DNA of 64,000 nucleotides from Zhongshania aliphaticivorans (GTDB taxonomy: Bacteria > Pseudomonadota > Gammaproteobacteria > Pseudomonadales > Spongiibacteraceae). The translations under genes were made by a program, and so were the position numbers. A model generated the notes under the pieces. It did no database searches and was not told the DNA's origin. It saw only the letters and a list, made by a program, of their open reading frames with translations. Numbering within the stretch: the first letter of the stretch is position 1; each line of letters starts with the position of its first letter. This document shows positions 1 to 10,900 of the stretch, piece after piece. Where the stretch lies: assembly GCF_902705875.1 (NCBI RefSeq), contig NZ_CACSIK010000001.1, positions 1,171,994 to 1,235,993 of the forward strand, given 5' to 3'.

Positions 1-80
1 CGCCAATTATTAAAGATTTTCCAGAAGTACAATTGCTGGCAGACTCATTGAAACAATCTCAGCGCGGTATTGTGCGTTAA
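1..80 (+). CDS. lpxA: LpxA C-terminus (UDP-GlcNAc acyltransferase), partial
   Basis: Only the last 25 codons lie in the window, read in the frame 3-80 and ending with TAA at 78-80. The tail ends in SQRGIVR, closely resembling the STRGLIR end of E. coli LpxA. lpxB follows after 35 bases, which is the usual lpxA-lpxB order of the lipid A operon, and this context supports the call more than the short sequence does. LpxA catalyses the first acylation of UDP-GlcNAc in the cytoplasm. The 5' part of the gene is outside the window. Confidence 0.75.
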   Translation, partial: PIIKDFPEVQLLADSLKQSQRGIVR

Positions 81-115
81 TCTCGTGCCATTCGGCTGCG
101 AAAAATGGCTATTCT

Positions 116-1273
116 ATGACTGTTTTACGAATCGGTATTATCGCTGGAGAAGCATCTGGCGATATTTTGGGCGCTGATTTAATTCGCTCAATTAAGCAAC
201 AATATCCTGATGTTGTTTTTGAGGGAATTGGTGGGCCGTTGATGATTGAGCAGGGGTGTCGGAGCCTCTGTGATATGGATCGATTGTCGGTAATGGGGAT
301 TGTTGAGCCTCTCAAGCGTTTACCGGAGCTGCTTCGACTTAGACGGATGCTTAAGTCGCATTTTCTTAATTGGCAGCCAGCAATTGTTATTGGTATTGAT
401 TCTCCAGATTTTAATTTAAATATTGAGTTATTTCTTCGTCAGCGGGGCATTAAAACCTTACATTATGTGAGCCCTTCTGTTTGGGCTTGGCGGCAGGGGC
501 GGGTGAAAAAAATCGCCAAAGCTGTTGATCATATGCTGACCTTATTTCCTTTTGAGGAGCATTTCTATCAGGAACATGGGGTACCCGTGACCTGTGTTGG
601 TCATCCTTTGGCGGATCAAATTTCGCTAAGTGATCAGCGTATAGCGGCAAGAGAGAGCCTCGAAGTCGATGACGGTCACCCAGTGCTAGCCATTTTGCCT
701 GGTAGTCGAGCAGGGGAAGTAACGCAGCTAATCGAACCCTTTTTGAATACTGCACAATGGTTGCGTCGTATTCAGCCGAATATTGAGTTTCTTATTCCTG
801 CGGCAAATATGGCCCGTAAGCATCAAATTTTAACAGCCATAGCGACATTATCTCGCGATCTACCAGTCCGGGTTGTGCTAGGACAATCTCGTCAAGTAAT
901 GGCCGCGTCAGACGTTGTGTTAATGGCATCAGGTACTACCAGTTTAGAAGCGTTGCTACTGCAACGCCCAATGGTGGTTGCCTATCGATTTGGAAAATGG
1001 TCATACAAACTGTTTTCTCGATTGGTAAAAACGCCTTTTTTCTCGTTGCCTAATTTACTAGCGCAGCGCGCATTAGTTCCTGAATTACTGCAAGACGAAG
1101 TTTGTGCGGAGGTTATTGGACCGCTGTTACTGGAACAGTTGAATAATGCTAACCACCGTGATGCTTTAATCGCTGATTTTCAAACCATTCATAAGCAGTT
1201 AGCCCGTGGTGCTAGCGATCGCGCGGCTGATGTTGTGCTACGTTGCGCGGGAGTAACAAATGACGGAAATTAA
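116..1273 (+). CDS. lpxB: Lipid-A-disaccharide synthase
   Basis: LpxB condenses UDP-2,3-diacylglucosamine with lipid X to make the tetraacyl disaccharide 1-phosphate at the cytoplasmic face of the inner membrane. The 385-residue length fits the family (E. coli 382). The N-terminal [13 protein letters not shown] motif near residue 11 is the family signature, and [14 protein letters not shown] near residue 120 is a second conserved block. It sits directly behind lpxA and its last 14 bases overlap the start of rnhB, so the two are probably translated from one message, as in enterobacteria and pseudomonads. No irregularity was seen. Confidence 0.97.
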   Translation: MTVLRIGIIAGEASGDILGADLIRSIKQQYPDVVFEGIGGPLMIEQGCRSLCDMDRLSVMGIVEPLKRLPELLRLRRMLKSHFLNWQPAIVIGIDSPDFNLNIELFLRQRGIKTLHYVSPSVWAWRQGRVKKIAKAVDHMLTLFPFEEHFYQEHGVPVTCVGHPLADQISLSDQRIAARESLEVDDGHPVLAILPGSRAGEVTQLIEPFLNTAQWLRRIQPNIEFLIPAANMARKHQILTAIATLSRDLPVRVVLGQSRQVMAASDVVLMASGTTSLEALLLQRPMVVAYRFGKWSYKLFSRLVKTPFFSLPNLLAQRALVPELLQDEVCAEVIGPLLLEQLNNANHRDALIADFQTIHKQLARGASDRAADVVLRCAGVTNDGN

Positions 1274-1871
1274 TGACTTATTTGCCGAGTTTGACGTTCC
1301 TGTATTGACGGCGGGTGTTGATGAAGTTGGTCGAGGTCCGCTTTGTGGGGATGTTGTGACAGCGGCGGTTATTCTGGATCCAGATCAGCCAATTCTGGGG
1401 TTGAATGACTCAAAAAAGTTAACCGAGAAACGACGTGAGGCGCTGTATTCAGAGATTGAAAATAAAGCGTTAAGCTTTTGTATTGCTCGCGCATCCGTGG
1501 CTGAGATTGATGAATTAAATATTTTACAAGCTAGCTTGTTGGCCATGCATAGGGCGGTTGCTGGTTTGGCGATACAGCCAGAATATGTATTAGTTGATGG
1601 CAATCGTGTACCGAATTGGCCCTATAAGGCTGAGGCCGTTGTAAAAGGTGATAGCCGAGTTCCTGCTATTGCTGCTGCATCTATTCTCGCAAAGGTGACG
1701 CGTGATCGTGAGATGGCCGAAATGGATAAAATATACCCCGGCTATGGTATGGCTGGTCATAAAGGCTATCCAACCAAAGTGCATTTGGAAGCTCTGAAGT
1801 CACTGGGTGTCACACCGATTCACCGCCGTAGCTATGCACCTGTTCGCGCGGTTCTTGAGGCGGGTCAGTAA
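1260..1871 (+). CDS. rnhB: Ribonuclease HII
   Basis: RNase HII removes ribonucleotides and RNA primers from RNA-DNA hybrids. The 203-residue protein begins with the family block [20 protein letters not shown] (D and E of DEVGRG are metal ligands), followed by [11 protein letters not shown] and [13 protein letters not shown], all typical of type 2 RNase H. The start overlaps lpxB by 14 bases, and the stop codon shares bases with the dnaE ATG (TAATG), so translational coupling with both neighbours is likely. The rnhB-dnaE pairing is conserved in gammaproteobacteria. Confidence 0.96.
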   Translation: MTEINDLFAEFDVPVLTAGVDEVGRGPLCGDVVTAAVILDPDQPILGLNDSKKLTEKRREALYSEIENKALSFCIARASVAEIDELNILQASLLAMHRAVAGLAIQPEYVLVDGNRVPNWPYKAEAVVKGDSRVPAIAAASILAKVTRDREMAEMDKIYPGYGMAGHKGYPTKVHLEALKSLGVTPIHRRSYAPVRAVLEAGQ

Positions 1872-4800
1872 TGATATCCGATCAATTTGTTCATCTGCGG
1901 GTGCATTCAGAATATTCATTAGTTGATGGCTTGGTTCGAGTTAAAGAACTGGCAAAACGTGTAGCTAGTTTGAATATGCCTGCCGTGGCTTTAACAGATC
2001 TCAATAATTTTTACGCCTTGATTAAATTTCAAAAAGCGGCGATTGCTGCGGGTGTAAAGCCAATCTTTGGCAGTGATTTGTTGGTTCGAGATGATGAGGA
2101 CCCCGATCAGACAAGCATTCTTTGTTTACTTGCACAGAACCAAACTGGCTATCGTAACTTGACTGAATTAATGTCAAGGGCTTATTTGGAAGGTCAGTAT
2201 CAAGGTCGCGCCTATGTTAATCGAAGTTGGATAGAGCAAGCCAGTGAGGGGCTTATTGCCCTTTCTGGTGGTCGTGAGGGTGATGTAGGTCAACTTCTTT
2301 TGGCCGGGAAAAATGATGCAGCTGCAGCGAGCCTGGATCGTTGGCTTAAGGCTTTTCCTGATCGCTATTACTTAGAGTTGCAGCGAACTGGACGACAGAA
2401 CGAAGATGATTACTTGCACTCGGCCATTATCTTGGCTGAGGAGGCCAACTGTCCCGTGGTCGCGACTAATGATGTGAGGTTTTTAGATTCTAGCGAATTT
2501 GATGCTCACGAAGCGCGCGTTTGTATCCGCGAAGGTCGTGTGCTCGATGACCCGCGACGGCCGCGAAATTATAGTGATCAGCAGTGTTTGCGCAGCGCGG
2601 AAGACATGCAGTTACTGTTTTCTGACATACCGGAGGCATTGCAAAATACTGTTGAGATTGCCAAGCGTTGTAATTTAACCATTCAACTAGGTACTTATTA
2701 TTTACCGGAATACCCAATTCCAGAAGGGCTAACGCAAGAAGATTTTTTTAGAAAGCTTTGCCACAAAGGCTTGGATGAGCGTTTAGAGTTTCTTTTTGAT
2801 AGTGGTGCGCCTGAGTTTACGGCTTATCAAAAAGAGTATCAAGATAGGTTGGACTTTGAGCTAAACGTTATTCTTCAAATGGGTTTTCCCGGCTATTTCT
2901 TGATCGTTATGGATTTTATTCAATGGGCCAAGGATCATGATATTCCCGTCGGCCCCGGGCGGGGTTCTGGTGCTGGGTCTTTGGTGGCCTATGCCTTAAA
3001 AATTACTGATCTTGACCCTATACAATACGATTTACTTTTCGAGCGATTTTTGAATCCTGAGCGGGTATCTATGCCGGATTTTGATGTCGACTTTTGTATG
3101 GATGGGCGTGATCGGGTTATTAATTATGTTGCTGATAACTATGGTCGAGATGCGGTAAGTCAAATAATCACCTTTGGCACCATGGCGGCGAAGGCGGTTG
3201 TACGGGATGTAGCTCGGGTGCAAGGCAAGGCATATGGCCTTGCTGATAAGCTGTCGAAAATGATTCCCTTTGAAGTTGGTATGACCCTGTCTAAAGCACA
3301 TGAACAAGAAGAGGTGCTGAGGGAGTTTCTAAGCAATGATGAGTCTGCGCATGAAATTTGGGAGATGGCGGTACAGCTAGAGGGTGTTGTTCGCGGTGTT
3401 GGTAAGCATGCCGGTGGTGTGGTTATTGCCCCTTCGAAACTTACAGACTTTTCTCCGCTGTATTGTGATGATACTGGGGGAGGCTTAGTTACTCAATTCG
3501 ATAAAAATGATGTTGAAGATGCTGGGCTAGTTAAGTTTGACTTCTTAGGGCTTCGAACCTTAACAATTATCGATTGGGCATTAAGAATTATTAATGCGCA
3601 GCGGGCTAAGTTAGGCGAAGATCCCTTGGATATCATGGCTATTCCTCTGCAGGATAGGCCAACCTTCGATTTGCTAAAAAGGGCAGAAACGACGGCGGTA
3701 TTTCAACTTGAATCCCGGGGTATGAAGGATTTAATTAAGCGCCTGCTGCCAGACTGCTTTGAAGATATTATTGCATTGGTGGCCCTGTTTCGTCCCGGCC
3801 CGCTGCAATCGGGAATGGTTGATGACTTTATCAATCGTAAACATGGCAGGGCAGAGCTAGCTTACCCTCACCCTCAATACCAGCACGATTGCCTTAAGCC
3901 TGTATTAGGACCAACTTACGGTATTATTTTGTACCAAGAACAGGTTATGCAGATCGCTCAAGAAATGGGTGGCTATACCCTTGGCGGCGCAGATTTATTG
4001 CGTCGGGCAATGGGTAAGAAAAAACCTGAAGAGATGGAAAAGCAGCGGGTACTATTTCAGGCTGGTGCAGTAGAAAAAGGCTTTGCCGAAGATCTAGCTT
4101 CCAATATCTTTGATTTGATGGAAAAGTTTGCCGGCTATGGTTTTAATAAATCCCACTCAGCAGCATATGCCTTGGTGTCCTACCAAACAGCTTGGTTAAA
4201 AACACATTATCCAGCGCCATTTATGGCGGCGGTAATGAGCTCGGAATTGGACAATACTGACAAAATCGTCATCTTCATTGAAGAATGCCGTGAGATGGCC
4301 TTGGATTATAAATTGCCTTCGGTAAACGAAGGTGAGTATATGTTTACGGTCAATGATCGAGGTCAGATTGTTTACGGCTTAGGTGCTATTAAAGGCCTGG
4401 GCGAGGGCCCGGTAGAGAATATTATTGCCGCCCGTAACGAGGGCGGCCCCTTTATAAATTTGTTTGAGTTTTGTGAGCGAACTGATCCCCGCAAAGTAAA
4501 TAAGCGGGCAATAGAGGCGCTTATTCGCTCTGGCGCATTCGATGATTGGGGCGAAGATCGAGCTATTTTGATGGCCGCCATGCCCGAGGCTGTACAAGCC
4601 GCAGAGCAGTCGGCAAAAAACACTGAAAGCGGAATGAGTGATTTGTTTGGTGAAACGCTTGCAGTGGTCAGTCGAGATGTTTATGCCCCCTTTAAAAATG
4701 TTCGATTGTGGACAAGTAAGGAGCGTTTACATGGTGAAAAAGAGACGCTAGGGCTGTACGTTACAGGGCATCCTATTGACGAATACGAAGCCGAATTACG

Positions 4801-5353
4801 ACGTTTTGTGCCGAAGAAAATTGTTGATCTCAACCCTGAAAAATACCCTCAGACAATTGCTGGGTTAATCATGAGTATGCGTACCATGAAAACCAAGCGT
4901 GGGGATACAATGGCCTTTGTGCTATTAGATGACCGGAGTGCCCGAATAGAGGTTGCTTTGTTCAGCGATGCCTATGATGAATGCCGTGATAAGTTAGTGA
5001 AGGACGCCGTTATTGTTGTCGAGGGAACATGTTCAAACGATGAGTATAGCGGTGGCAAAAAAATGCGCGTAAAGGCGGTGAGAAGTATTGCCGAAGCCCG
5101 AGAGCAGAGCGCAAAAGAGCTTCAGATATCAGTGACGACTAGCACGCTAGAGAATGAGGGTGTAGAGCGTTTAAAAGGAGCGTTATCTGTGGCTAAGGGA
5201 GGGCGCTGTCCTGTTGTGATTGACTACAAGCGGGAAGAGGGCAAAGGGCGTATTCACTTGGGTGAGGATTGGAGAATACTGCCAAATGATGAGTTGTTAC
5301 TGCGATTGCGTGATGAGTGTGGCGCAAATAACGTGGTGATCAATTATGATTAA
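1871..5353 (+). CDS. dnaE: DNA polymerase III alpha subunit
   Basis: This is the replicative polymerase catalytic subunit, 1160 residues, the same length class as E. coli DnaE. The N-terminal PHP domain opens with [16 protein letters not shown]. The palm contains [14 protein letters not shown] and, near residues 402-408, PDFDVDF with two of the catalytic aspartates. The thumb/finger part has [11 protein letters not shown] and [22 protein letters not shown]-terminal OB-fold-like segment ([19 protein letters not shown]) follows. The start ATG overlaps the rnhB stop. Downstream, a perfect palindrome AAATGGGCCCATTT at 5371-5384 before a T-rich run might attenuate transcription, but it lacks a loop and I do not call it a terminator. 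Confidence 0.98.
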   Translation: MISDQFVHLRVHSEYSLVDGLVRVKELAKRVASLNMPAVALTDLNNFYALIKFQKAAIAAGVKPIFGSDLLVRDDEDPDQTSILCLLAQNQTGYRNLTELMSRAYLEGQYQGRAYVNRSWIEQASEGLIALSGGREGDVGQLLLAGKNDAAAASLDRWLKAFPDRYYLELQRTGRQNEDDYLHSAIILAEEANCPVVATNDVRFLDSSEFDAHEARVCIREGRVLDDPRRPRNYSDQQCLRSAEDMQLLFSDIPEALQNTVEIAKRCNLTIQLGTYYLPEYPIPEGLTQEDFFRKLCHKGLDERLEFLFDSGAPEFTAYQKEYQDRLDFELNVILQMGFPGYFLIVMDFIQWAKDHDIPVGPGRGSGAGSLVAYALKITDLDPIQYDLLFERFLNPERVSMPDFDVDFCMDGRDRVINYVADNYGRDAVSQIITFGTMAAKAVVRDVARVQGKAYGLADKLSKMIPFEVGMTLSKAHEQEEVLREFLSNDESAHEIWEMAVQLEGVVRGVGKHAGGVVIAPSKLTDFSPLYCDDTGGGLVTQFDKNDVEDAGLVKFDFLGLRTLTIIDWALRIINAQRAKLGEDPLDIMAIPLQDRPTFDLLKRAETTAVFQLESRGMKDLIKRLLPDCFEDIIALVALFRPGPLQSGMVDDFINRKHGRAELAYPHPQYQHDCLKPVLGPTYGIILYQEQVMQIAQEMGGYTLGGADLLRRAMGKKKPEEMEKQRVLFQAGAVEKGFAEDLASNIFDLMEKFAGYGFNKSHSAAYALVSYQTAWLKTHYPAPFMAAVMSSELDNTDKIVIFIEECREMALDYKLPSVNEGEYMFTVNDRGQIVYGLGAIKGLGEGPVENIIAARNEGGPFINLFEFCERTDPRKVNKRAIEALIRSGAFDDWGEDRAILMAAMPEAVQAAEQSAKNTESGMSDLFGETLAVVSRDVYAPFKNVRLWTSKERLHGEKETLGLYVTGHPIDEYEAELRRFVPKKIVDLNPEKYPQTIAGLIMSMRTMKTKRGDTMAFVLLDDRSARIEVALFSDAYDECRDKLVKDAVIVVEGTCSNDEYSGGKKMRVKAVRSIAEAREQSAKELQISVTTSTLENEGVERLKGALSVAKGGRCPVVIDYKREEGKGRIHLGEDWRILPNDELLLRLRDECGANNVVINYD

Positions 5354-5436
5354 CGTATAATCATGCTAATAAATGGGCCCATTTGTTTTTAATGTATGGG
5401 TGTTTCCGGAATTTGACGAGTGAATATTACAGAGCG

Positions 5437-6387
5437 ATGAATCCGAACTTTCTTGATTTTGAACAACCTATTGCCGAGCTGGAAGCCAAAATCGAAGAGC
5501 TGCAGCTAGTCGGAAGTGACAACGACCTTAATATTAACGAAGAAATTAGCAAGCTAAGAGAAAAAAGTAGCAAGCTAACCGAAAAGATTTTTTCAAATTT
5601 GACGCCGTGGAATGTAGTCAAAATTGCTCGGCATCCGATGAGACCTTATACCCTTGATTATATTCGTCGAATCTTCACCGACTTTGACGAACTTCATGGC
5701 GATCGTCATTTTGGTGATGATTCTGCCATTGTTGCAGGTATTGGTAAGCTTAATGATATGCCTGTGATGGTGATTGGTCAGGAAAAAGGTAGGGGTGTTA
5801 CCGAAAAAGTAAAACGTAATTTTGGTATGCCAAAACCTGAAGGGTATCGTAAAGCGCTGCGGCTGATGGAAATGGCTGAGCGCTACCACCTACCAATTGT
5901 AACTCTGATTGATACGCCGGGGGCTTATCCCGGTATTGATAGTGAAGAGCGCGGTATTAGTGAGGCAATTGCTCAAAACTTGGCTGTAATGTCACGTTTG
6001 AAAACACCCATTGTCTGTGTCGTAATTGGCGAAGGTAGTTCTGGTGGCGCCTTGGGGATTGGTGTTGGCGATCATATTGCCATGCTTCAATATTCTACCT
6101 ACTTTGTCATTTCTCCTGAGGGATGTGCGAATATTATTTGGAAAAGTTCTGAGTTTGCACCGGATGCAGCTGAAGCGATGGGGTTGACCTCAACAGTCTT
6201 GGAAGAGTTGGGTATTGTTGATGCGACAATTCCAGAGCCACAAGGCGGTGCTCATCGTGATATTGACTTGAGTGCGGCTCGTGTTCGAGACCATATTGCG
6301 AGTCAAATTACCCGCTTACAAACCTTGTCGGAAGAAGAGCTGCTCGAAACCCGCTATGCGCGTTTAATGTCTTACGGTGTTAGTTAA
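5437..6387 (+). CDS. accA: Acetyl-CoA carboxylase carboxyltransferase subunit alpha
   Basis: AccA and AccD transfer the carboxyl group from carboxybiotin to acetyl-CoA, giving malonyl-CoA for fatty-acid synthesis. I start at the ATG at 5437 ([22 protein letters not shown]), which aligns with E. coli AccA ([19 protein letters not shown]). The open frame extends 18 codons further upstream, but that extension does not resemble the family. The protein is 316 residues (E. coli 319). Conserved blocks include [29 protein letters not shown] and [15 protein letters not shown]. It follows dnaE as in E. coli and Pseudomonas. Confidence 0.97.
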   Translation: MNPNFLDFEQPIAELEAKIEELQLVGSDNDLNINEEISKLREKSSKLTEKIFSNLTPWNVVKIARHPMRPYTLDYIRRIFTDFDELHGDRHFGDDSAIVAGIGKLNDMPVMVIGQEKGRGVTEKVKRNFGMPKPEGYRKALRLMEMAERYHLPIVTLIDTPGAYPGIDSEERGISEAIAQNLAVMSRLKTPIVCVVIGEGSSGGALGIGVGDHIAMLQYSTYFVISPEGCANIIWKSSEFAPDAAEAMGLTSTVLEELGIVDATIPEPQGGAHRDIDLSAARVRDHIASQITRLQTLSEEELLETRYARLMSYGVS

Positions 6388-6425
6388 AATAGTATAGTGA
6401 TGTATGTTGGGGCGCGGAGCTTGCT

Positions 6426-7757
6426 ATGACAGAACTGCTGTCCCACATAACTTCTGTATTATCCCCTTTTCTAGGCCGCCGGCATTGGTTGATAGGCTAT
6501 AGCGGCGGTCTAGACTCTCACGTTTTACTTCATCTTATTTGGCGTATGCGCGAGCAAGCGCATCTAGCTAATAAACCATTTCCAGTGTTATCTGCTATCC
6601 ATGTGGATCATCAGTTACATAATTGCTCGACGGATTGGGCTGTGCAGTGTGCGGCACAATGTAGCGATTACGGTATCCCTATCGACATTCGCTCGGTTGA
6701 GGTAGGATCTGGACGGCAGGGGCTTGAGGCACTTGCCAGAGCTGAGCGATACCGTGTTTTTGAAGAGGTACTAGGTGAAGATGGGGCACTATTATTGGCT
6801 CATCATCAAGATGATCAGGCGGAAACGTTTTTATTGCGCTTGATGCGTGGAAGTGGTGTTGCAGGTTTGGCGGCAATGCCCGTAATGCGTGGCTTGGGGC
6901 GTGGAATATTGTATCGGCCTTTATTGGATGTCCCTAAAGCTGAGCTTGAACGCTATGCTAGCGTTTATAAGCTTAAGTGGGTTGATGACCCTAGTAATGA
7001 AGATGTTCATTATCGACGTAATTTTCTGCGTCATAAGGTGATGCCAGTGTTGGCAGAAGTGTGGCCGGGTTACCGCAGTAAAATTGTTGATGCGGCAGAA
7101 TTACAATCAGAGGCGGCAGATTTGTTATCTAGCTACCTTAATGATGATATTGATCGACTCAGAGGTGGTGATGGTAGTCTCGACCTCCTTGGCTTGGCTG
7201 ATTTTGACAGGCTACGGCAGCGAGCGATACTTAGGCATTATGTTTATCTGCACTTCGGTGTGCGTTTAGATAAAGCGCAAAGTGATGAGCTTGTCGATCA
7301 GTTTTTGAAATCCAGTCAAGATAGTCAGCCGGTGTTTTCTCTTGGTAAATATCTCACCTTAAGAGCATTTAGTGGGCGCTTGTATTGTGAGCGTGGCACA
7401 GGGGGAGAGGTGTTTGATCCCAGTGCAGAGTGGGATTGGGATAGTTTACAAGATTGCCTGGTGGGCGGGGTAGGAAAGCTCAGTGCTGAATCTGGTGGTG
7501 ATTTTGTGCCTAGAGGTAAAATAACTATAAGATTTCGGCAGGGGGGGGAGCGTTGTCACCTTGCTGGCCACGCCCATAGCAAATCTTTGAAAAAAGTACT
7601 TCAAGAGTTGATGGTGCCACCTTGGCAGCGGGAACGGCTACCACTTATATATTGTGGTGGGCAGATTGCGGCGATTGCAGATTTGGCCATTTGTGAAGGC
7701 TATAAAGTTAAGCCGGGCGAGTGCGGTATCGCTCTGCGGTGGCGTTGGAATCGCTGA
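6426..7757 (+). CDS. tilS: tRNA(Ile)-lysidine synthetase
   Basis: TilS converts the wobble C34 of tRNA-Ile(CAU) to lysidine, changing decoding from AUG to AUA. The N-type ATP pyrophosphatase P-loop SGGLDS is at residues 26-31, followed by the conserved AIHVDHQL block and HHQDDQAETFLLRLMRGSGV. The 443-residue length and the C-terminal substrate-binding region (RFRQGGERCHLAG ... LQELMVPPWQRERLPLIY) match the long gammaproteobacterial form. It is placed after accA as in E. coli and Pseudomonas, with a 38-base gap, and is essential in most bacteria. Confidence 0.96.
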   Translation: MTELLSHITSVLSPFLGRRHWLIGYSGGLDSHVLLHLIWRMREQAHLANKPFPVLSAIHVDHQLHNCSTDWAVQCAAQCSDYGIPIDIRSVEVGSGRQGLEALARAERYRVFEEVLGEDGALLLAHHQDDQAETFLLRLMRGSGVAGLAAMPVMRGLGRGILYRPLLDVPKAELERYASVYKLKWVDDPSNEDVHYRRNFLRHKVMPVLAEVWPGYRSKIVDAAELQSEAADLLSSYLNDDIDRLRGGDGSLDLLGLADFDRLRQRAILRHYVYLHFGVRLDKAQSDELVDQFLKSSQDSQPVFSLGKYLTLRAFSGRLYCERGTGGEVFDPSAEWDWDSLQDCLVGGVGKLSAESGGDFVPRGKITIRFRQGGERCHLAGHAHSKSLKKVLQELMVPPWQRERLPLIYCGGQIAAIADLAICEGYKVKPGECGIALRWRWNR

Positions 7758-7773
7758 CCTAAGCGAAGGCTTC

Positions 7774-7782
7774 TGTTAGAAT
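7774..7782 (+). promoter_or_regulatory. Extended -10 element, probable trmJ promoter
   Basis: TGTTAGAAT at 7774-7782 matches an extended -10 (TGnTAnAAT). No good -35 hexamer stands at the expected distance, which is tolerable for an extended -10. A small hairpin (GGCTC 7787-7791, GAGCC 7799-7803) lies between it and the trmJ start, probably within the 5' leader. Inference from sequence only. Confidence 0.35.
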
Positions 7783-7809
7783 GCGCGGCTCCTGAAAAGA
7801 GCCCTAATT

Positions 7810-8622
7810 ATGAGTTCGCAGACTTTGAATCCGCAAAATACCTCCGTAAGCCCCTTAGACAATATTCGCATAGTATTGGTAAATACTTCCCATCCTGGAA
7901 ATATTGGTGCAGTGGCGCGTGCTATGAAGAATATGTGCCTGTCTCAGCTGTATTTGGTAGAACCCAGAAAATACCCTCACGATGAAGCAACTTGGCGTGC
8001 CGCCAGTGCAGATGATGTCCTTAACTCTGCTGTAGTTTGTGAAACTTTGGCGGATGCGATATCGGGTTGTCAGCTTGTTATTGGCACAAGTGCGAGAGAA
8101 AGGACGGTACCTTGGCCGCTACTGGACCCTCGCCATTGTATGGAGCGTGCGTATACAGAGGCGAACGCGGATCATAAAGTGGCGGTGGTATTTGGCCGGG
8201 AAGACCGCGGTTTAACCAATGATGAGTTGCAGCGTTGCAATTTACATGTCCACATCCCAGCCAATCCAGATTACAGTTCTTTGAATATAGCCATGGCGGT
8301 CCAGGTTTTGAGCTATGAGTTGCGTATGGCTCAGCTTAGCGGCGAGTTAAGTCACAATGATATGGCGGACTGGGATGTGCCTGTTGCCGGGGCGGAGGAT
8401 CTCGAGCGATATTTAGTCCATTTAGAAGAGACGTTACGTGATATTAATTTTTTACGGCCAGAAGCGCCTAAGAAGTTGATGACGAGATTACGACGCCTCT
8501 ATCAGCGCACGCGCCTAGATGAGATGGAGGTCAATATTCTGAGGGGAGTTTTAACGTCGACTCAATATTGGGTGCGCAAGGCTAAGTCAAAAGATGGCGG
8601 CAGTGGCGGGGAGTCCTTATAA
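7810..8622 (+). CDS. trmJ: tRNA (cytidine/uridine-32-2'-O)-methyltransferase
   Basis: A SpoU-class (SPOUT) RNA methyltransferase of 270 residues. TrmJ places a 2'-O-methyl group on nucleotide 32 of several tRNAs using S-adenosylmethionine. Visible motifs are NTSHPGNIGAVARAMKNM (motif 1 with catalytic Asn and Arg), VVFGREDRGLTNDEL (motif 2) and HIPANPDYSSLNIAMAVQVLSYELR (motif 3). The C-terminal extension with MTRLRRLYQRTRLDEMEVNILRG is typical of TrmJ and separates it from TrmH. It lies directly upstream of the isc operon, as trmJ does in E. coli. Confidence 0.95.
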   Translation: MSSQTLNPQNTSVSPLDNIRIVLVNTSHPGNIGAVARAMKNMCLSQLYLVEPRKYPHDEATWRAASADDVLNSAVVCETLADAISGCQLVIGTSARERTVPWPLLDPRHCMERAYTEANADHKVAVVFGREDRGLTNDELQRCNLHVHIPANPDYSSLNIAMAVQVLSYELRMAQLSGELSHNDMADWDVPVAGAEDLERYLVHLEETLRDINFLRPEAPKKLMTRLRRLYQRTRLDEMEVNILRGVLTSTQYWVRKAKSKDGGSGGESL

Positions 8623-8642
8623 TGCCGCTGCATGGGCGCCCT

Positions 8643-8692
8643 AAAACCTACTAAAATCATCGGGTATAAAGTTGACCATTTTGCTAGGTTAT
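8643..8692 (+). promoter_or_regulatory. Two abutting IscR type-1-like operator boxes
   Basis: Two 25-base stretches resemble the type 1 IscR site of E. coli (consensus recalled from memory). The box at 8668-8692 on the plus strand contains GTTGACCATTTTG and GGTTAT and agrees at about 19 of 25 positions. The box at 8643-8667, read on the minus strand, starts ATACCCGATG and continues into TTTTAGTAGG, with a similar level of agreement. They touch end to end with opposite orientation, and the downstream box covers the -35 hexamer. [2Fe-2S]-IscR would therefore be expected to repress iscR and the whole operon when Fe-S supply is sufficient. Confidence 0.6.
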
Positions 8693-8700
8693 TGCATAAT
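8672..8700 (+). promoter_or_regulatory. isc operon promoter (-35 TTGACC, -10 CATAAT)
   Basis: TTGACC at 8672-8677 and CATAAT at 8695-8700 are separated by 17 bases, an optimal sigma-70 arrangement, and stand 29 bases before the iscR start. The -35 lies inside the downstream IscR-like box, a geometry that fits repression by steric exclusion. Confidence 0.65.
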
Positions 8701-8728
8701 TAGATTGTGAAAAAACCTAGGTGAGCTT

Positions 8729-9205
8729 ATGCGATTAACGACAAAAGGCCGTTACGCAGTGACAGCTATGTTGGATTTGGCACTGTACGGCGATCGAGGC
8801 CCAATTAGCTTGGCAGATGTCTCAGGTCGGCAAGATATTTCCTTGTCGTACTTGGAGCAATTATTTGCAAAGCTTCGGCGCCGAGATTTGGTGTGCAGCA
8901 TCCGTGGCCCCGGCGGTGGGTACCGGCTTAGCCGATCCAGTGAGACCATTTTTGTCGCTGAGATTATTGACGCGGTTGATGAGCGGGTGGATGCGACAGG
9001 TTGCTCGGGTAATAGTGACTGCCAAGATGGGCAGACGTGTTTGACCCATAATTTATGGTCTGACCTGAGTGATCAGATCCATCATTTTTTGAGTGATATT
9101 AGCTTGGCAAGTTTAGTCGAGCGACGAGAAGTGCAAAATGTATCGGCGCGTCAACTTCAACGGGCGCGCAACACGCAGTCAATTATTTTAACTGCGGTAG
9201 ATTAG
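8729..9205 (+). CDS. iscR: Fe-S cluster assembly transcription factor IscR
   Basis: An Rrf2-family winged-helix regulator of 158 residues. It senses the cell's [2Fe-2S] status and represses the isc operon when loaded. The N-terminus [19 protein letters not shown] and the wing GPGGGYRL are family hallmarks. Cluster ligands C92, C98, C104 and H107 fall at exactly the E. coli IscR positions. It is the first gene of the operon and is preceded by IscR-like boxes at 8643-8692, indicating autoregulation. Confidence 0.97.
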   Translation: MRLTTKGRYAVTAMLDLALYGDRGPISLADVSGRQDISLSYLEQLFAKLRRRDLVCSIRGPGGGYRLSRSSETIFVAEIIDAVDERVDATGCSGNSDCQDGQTCLTHNLWSDLSDQIHHFLSDISLASLVERREVQNVSARQLQRARNTQSIILTAVD

Positions 9206-9247
9206 TGTTTTTTTCCAGCTAAAAGCTGGGAATATGGAGAGAAATGT

Positions 9248-10462
9248 ATGCAATTGCCAATTTATTTGGATTATTCAGCCACAACACCAGTAGACCCTCG
9301 TGTTGCCGAGAAGATGATGGCCTGTCTAACGACAGAGGGTGTGTTTGGTAACCCTGCATCGCGTTCTCATTTGTTTGGCTGGAAAGCCGAAGAGGCCGTG
9401 GAAAATGCTCGCCGGCAAGTTGCTGATTTATTGCATGCGGATCCTCGTGAAATCGTGTGGACGTCGGGAGCAACCGAATCAAACAATCTTGCCATTAAAG
9501 GTGCGGCGCATTTTTATAGTAAAAAAGGTAAGCATGTCATTACCTCTAAAATTGAGCACAAGGCAGTTTTGGATACTTGCCGGCAGCTCGAGCGAGAAGG
9601 TTTTGAGGTGACATACTTAGACCCGACTGATAAAGGCCTAATTACTCCCGAGGCGATTGCTGCGGCACTTCGTGATGACACTGTTGTTGTTAGTATCATG
9701 CACGCCAATAACGAGATCGGCACAATTAATGATATTGCCGGTATTGGTGAAGTATGTCGTGCTAACGGTGTGGTATTTCATGTTGATGCCGCGCAAACAG
9801 CAGGTAAAGTGATTATTGATATGGAGACAATGAAAGTAGATTTGTTGTCCATGTCGGCCCACAAAATGTATGGTCCAAAAGGTGTTGGTGCATTGTATGT
9901 GCGCCGTAAGCCACGCATACGTTTAGAGGCACAAATGCATGGTGGCGGGCATGAGCGGGGAATGCGTTCAGGAACGCTGCCAACCCATCAAATTGTTGGG
10001 ATGGGGGCGGCCTGCGAAATTGCGCGCTTAGAAATGTCTAAAGATGCAGAGCATTCTTTGGCGTTGAGGAATCGTTTTTGGGATGGCTTGAAAGATATTG
10101 AGCAAGTTCATATCAACGGAGATTTCGAGCAGCGCCTGCCGGGTAATTTGAATGTTAGTTTAGCCTTCGTTGAAGGTGAGTCCTTGATTATGTCATTAAA
10201 GGACTTAGCAGTATCGTCAGGCTCTGCTTGTACTTCTGCTAGTTTGGAGCCTTCATATGTACTGCGTGCGCTTGGTTTAAATGATGAGTTGGCGCATAGC
10301 TCTCTGCGTTTTTCTTTTGGCCGTTTTACGACGAATGAAGAAGTAGATTACGCTATTAAACAGGTTCGTGGTGCCGTGGATAAGCTGCGAGAATTGTCGC
10401 CGCTTTGGGATATGTATAAAGATGGTATCGACTTAGACAGTATTGAATGGGCAGCGCACTAA
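9248..10462 (+). CDS. iscS: Cysteine desulfurase IscS
   Basis: IscS is a PLP enzyme that takes sulfur from cysteine as a persulfide and delivers it to IscU, and also to tRNA thiolation partners. The 404-residue length equals E. coli IscS. PLP-binding K206 (in [10 protein letters not shown]) and the persulfide-carrying C328 (in [21 protein letters not shown]) are at the E. coli positions. The C-terminal end that binds IscU is present (DSIEWAAH). It lies 42 bases after iscR, with a GGAGA ribosome-binding site just upstream. Confidence 0.98.
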   Translation: MQLPIYLDYSATTPVDPRVAEKMMACLTTEGVFGNPASRSHLFGWKAEEAVENARRQVADLLHADPREIVWTSGATESNNLAIKGAAHFYSKKGKHVITSKIEHKAVLDTCRQLEREGFEVTYLDPTDKGLITPEAIAAALRDDTVVVSIMHANNEIGTINDIAGIGEVCRANGVVFHVDAAQTAGKVIIDMETMKVDLLSMSAHKMYGPKGVGALYVRRKPRIRLEAQMHGGGHERGMRSGTLPTHQIVGMGAACEIARLEMSKDAEHSLALRNRFWDGLKDIEQVHINGDFEQRLPGNLNVSLAFVEGESLIMSLKDLAVSSGSACTSASLEPSYVLRALGLNDELAHSSLRFSFGRFTTNEEVDYAIKQVRGAVDKLRELSPLWDMYKDGIDLDSIEWAAH

Positions 10463-10493
10463 ATAACTCAATGTAGCGCAAGAGGATAGGATT

Positions 10494-10880
10494 ATGGCTT
10501 ACAGTGAAAAAGTACTAGATCATTATGAAAACCCACGTAACGTCGGTAAATTTGACGATGGCGCTGAGGAAATTGGTACCGGTATGGTCGGTGCGCCAGC
10601 GTGCGGTGACGTGATGCGTCTACAGATCAAAGTCAACGAGCAAGGTGTTATTGAAGACGCCAAATTCAAAACGTATGGCTGTGGTTCAGCTATTGCGTCG
10701 AGCTCACTTTTAACGGAGTGGGTAAAAGGCAAGACGCTAGAAGAAGCAGAGCATATTAAAAATACTGAGATAGCTCAGGAGTTGGCTTTGCCGCCAGTGA
10801 AAATTCACTGTTCGGTATTGGCTGAAGATGCTATCAAAGCGGCGGTATCAGATTACCGCAAGAAAAAAGCTGCGCTTTGA
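10494..10880 (+). CDS. iscU: Fe-S cluster assembly scaffold IscU
   Basis: IscU is the scaffold on which [2Fe-2S] and [4Fe-4S] clusters are built. The 128-residue protein keeps C37, D39, C63, H105 and C106, the cluster-binding and regulatory residues. LPPVK at 99-103 is the recognition motif for the chaperone HscA encoded downstream. The gene lies 31 bases after iscS, preceded by an AGAGGATAGG ribosome-binding region. Confidence 0.98.
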   Translation: MAYSEKVLDHYENPRNVGKFDDGAEEIGTGMVGAPACGDVMRLQIKVNEQGVIEDAKFKTYGCGSAIASSSLLTEWVKGKTLEEAEHIKNTEIAQELALPPVKIHCSVLAEDAIKAAVSDYRKKKAAL

Positions 10881-10900
10881 GGCGCAGTGGGGAGAGGTAG

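Noticed and set aside
5371..5384. Terminator after dnaE
   Set aside because: The palindrome has no loop and accA appears to be read through from upstream; evidence is too weak for a call.
5383..5436. N-terminal extension of AccA by 18 codons
   Set aside because: The extension has no family similarity and overlaps a palindrome/T-run; the protein aligns with E. coli AccA from the ATG at 5437.
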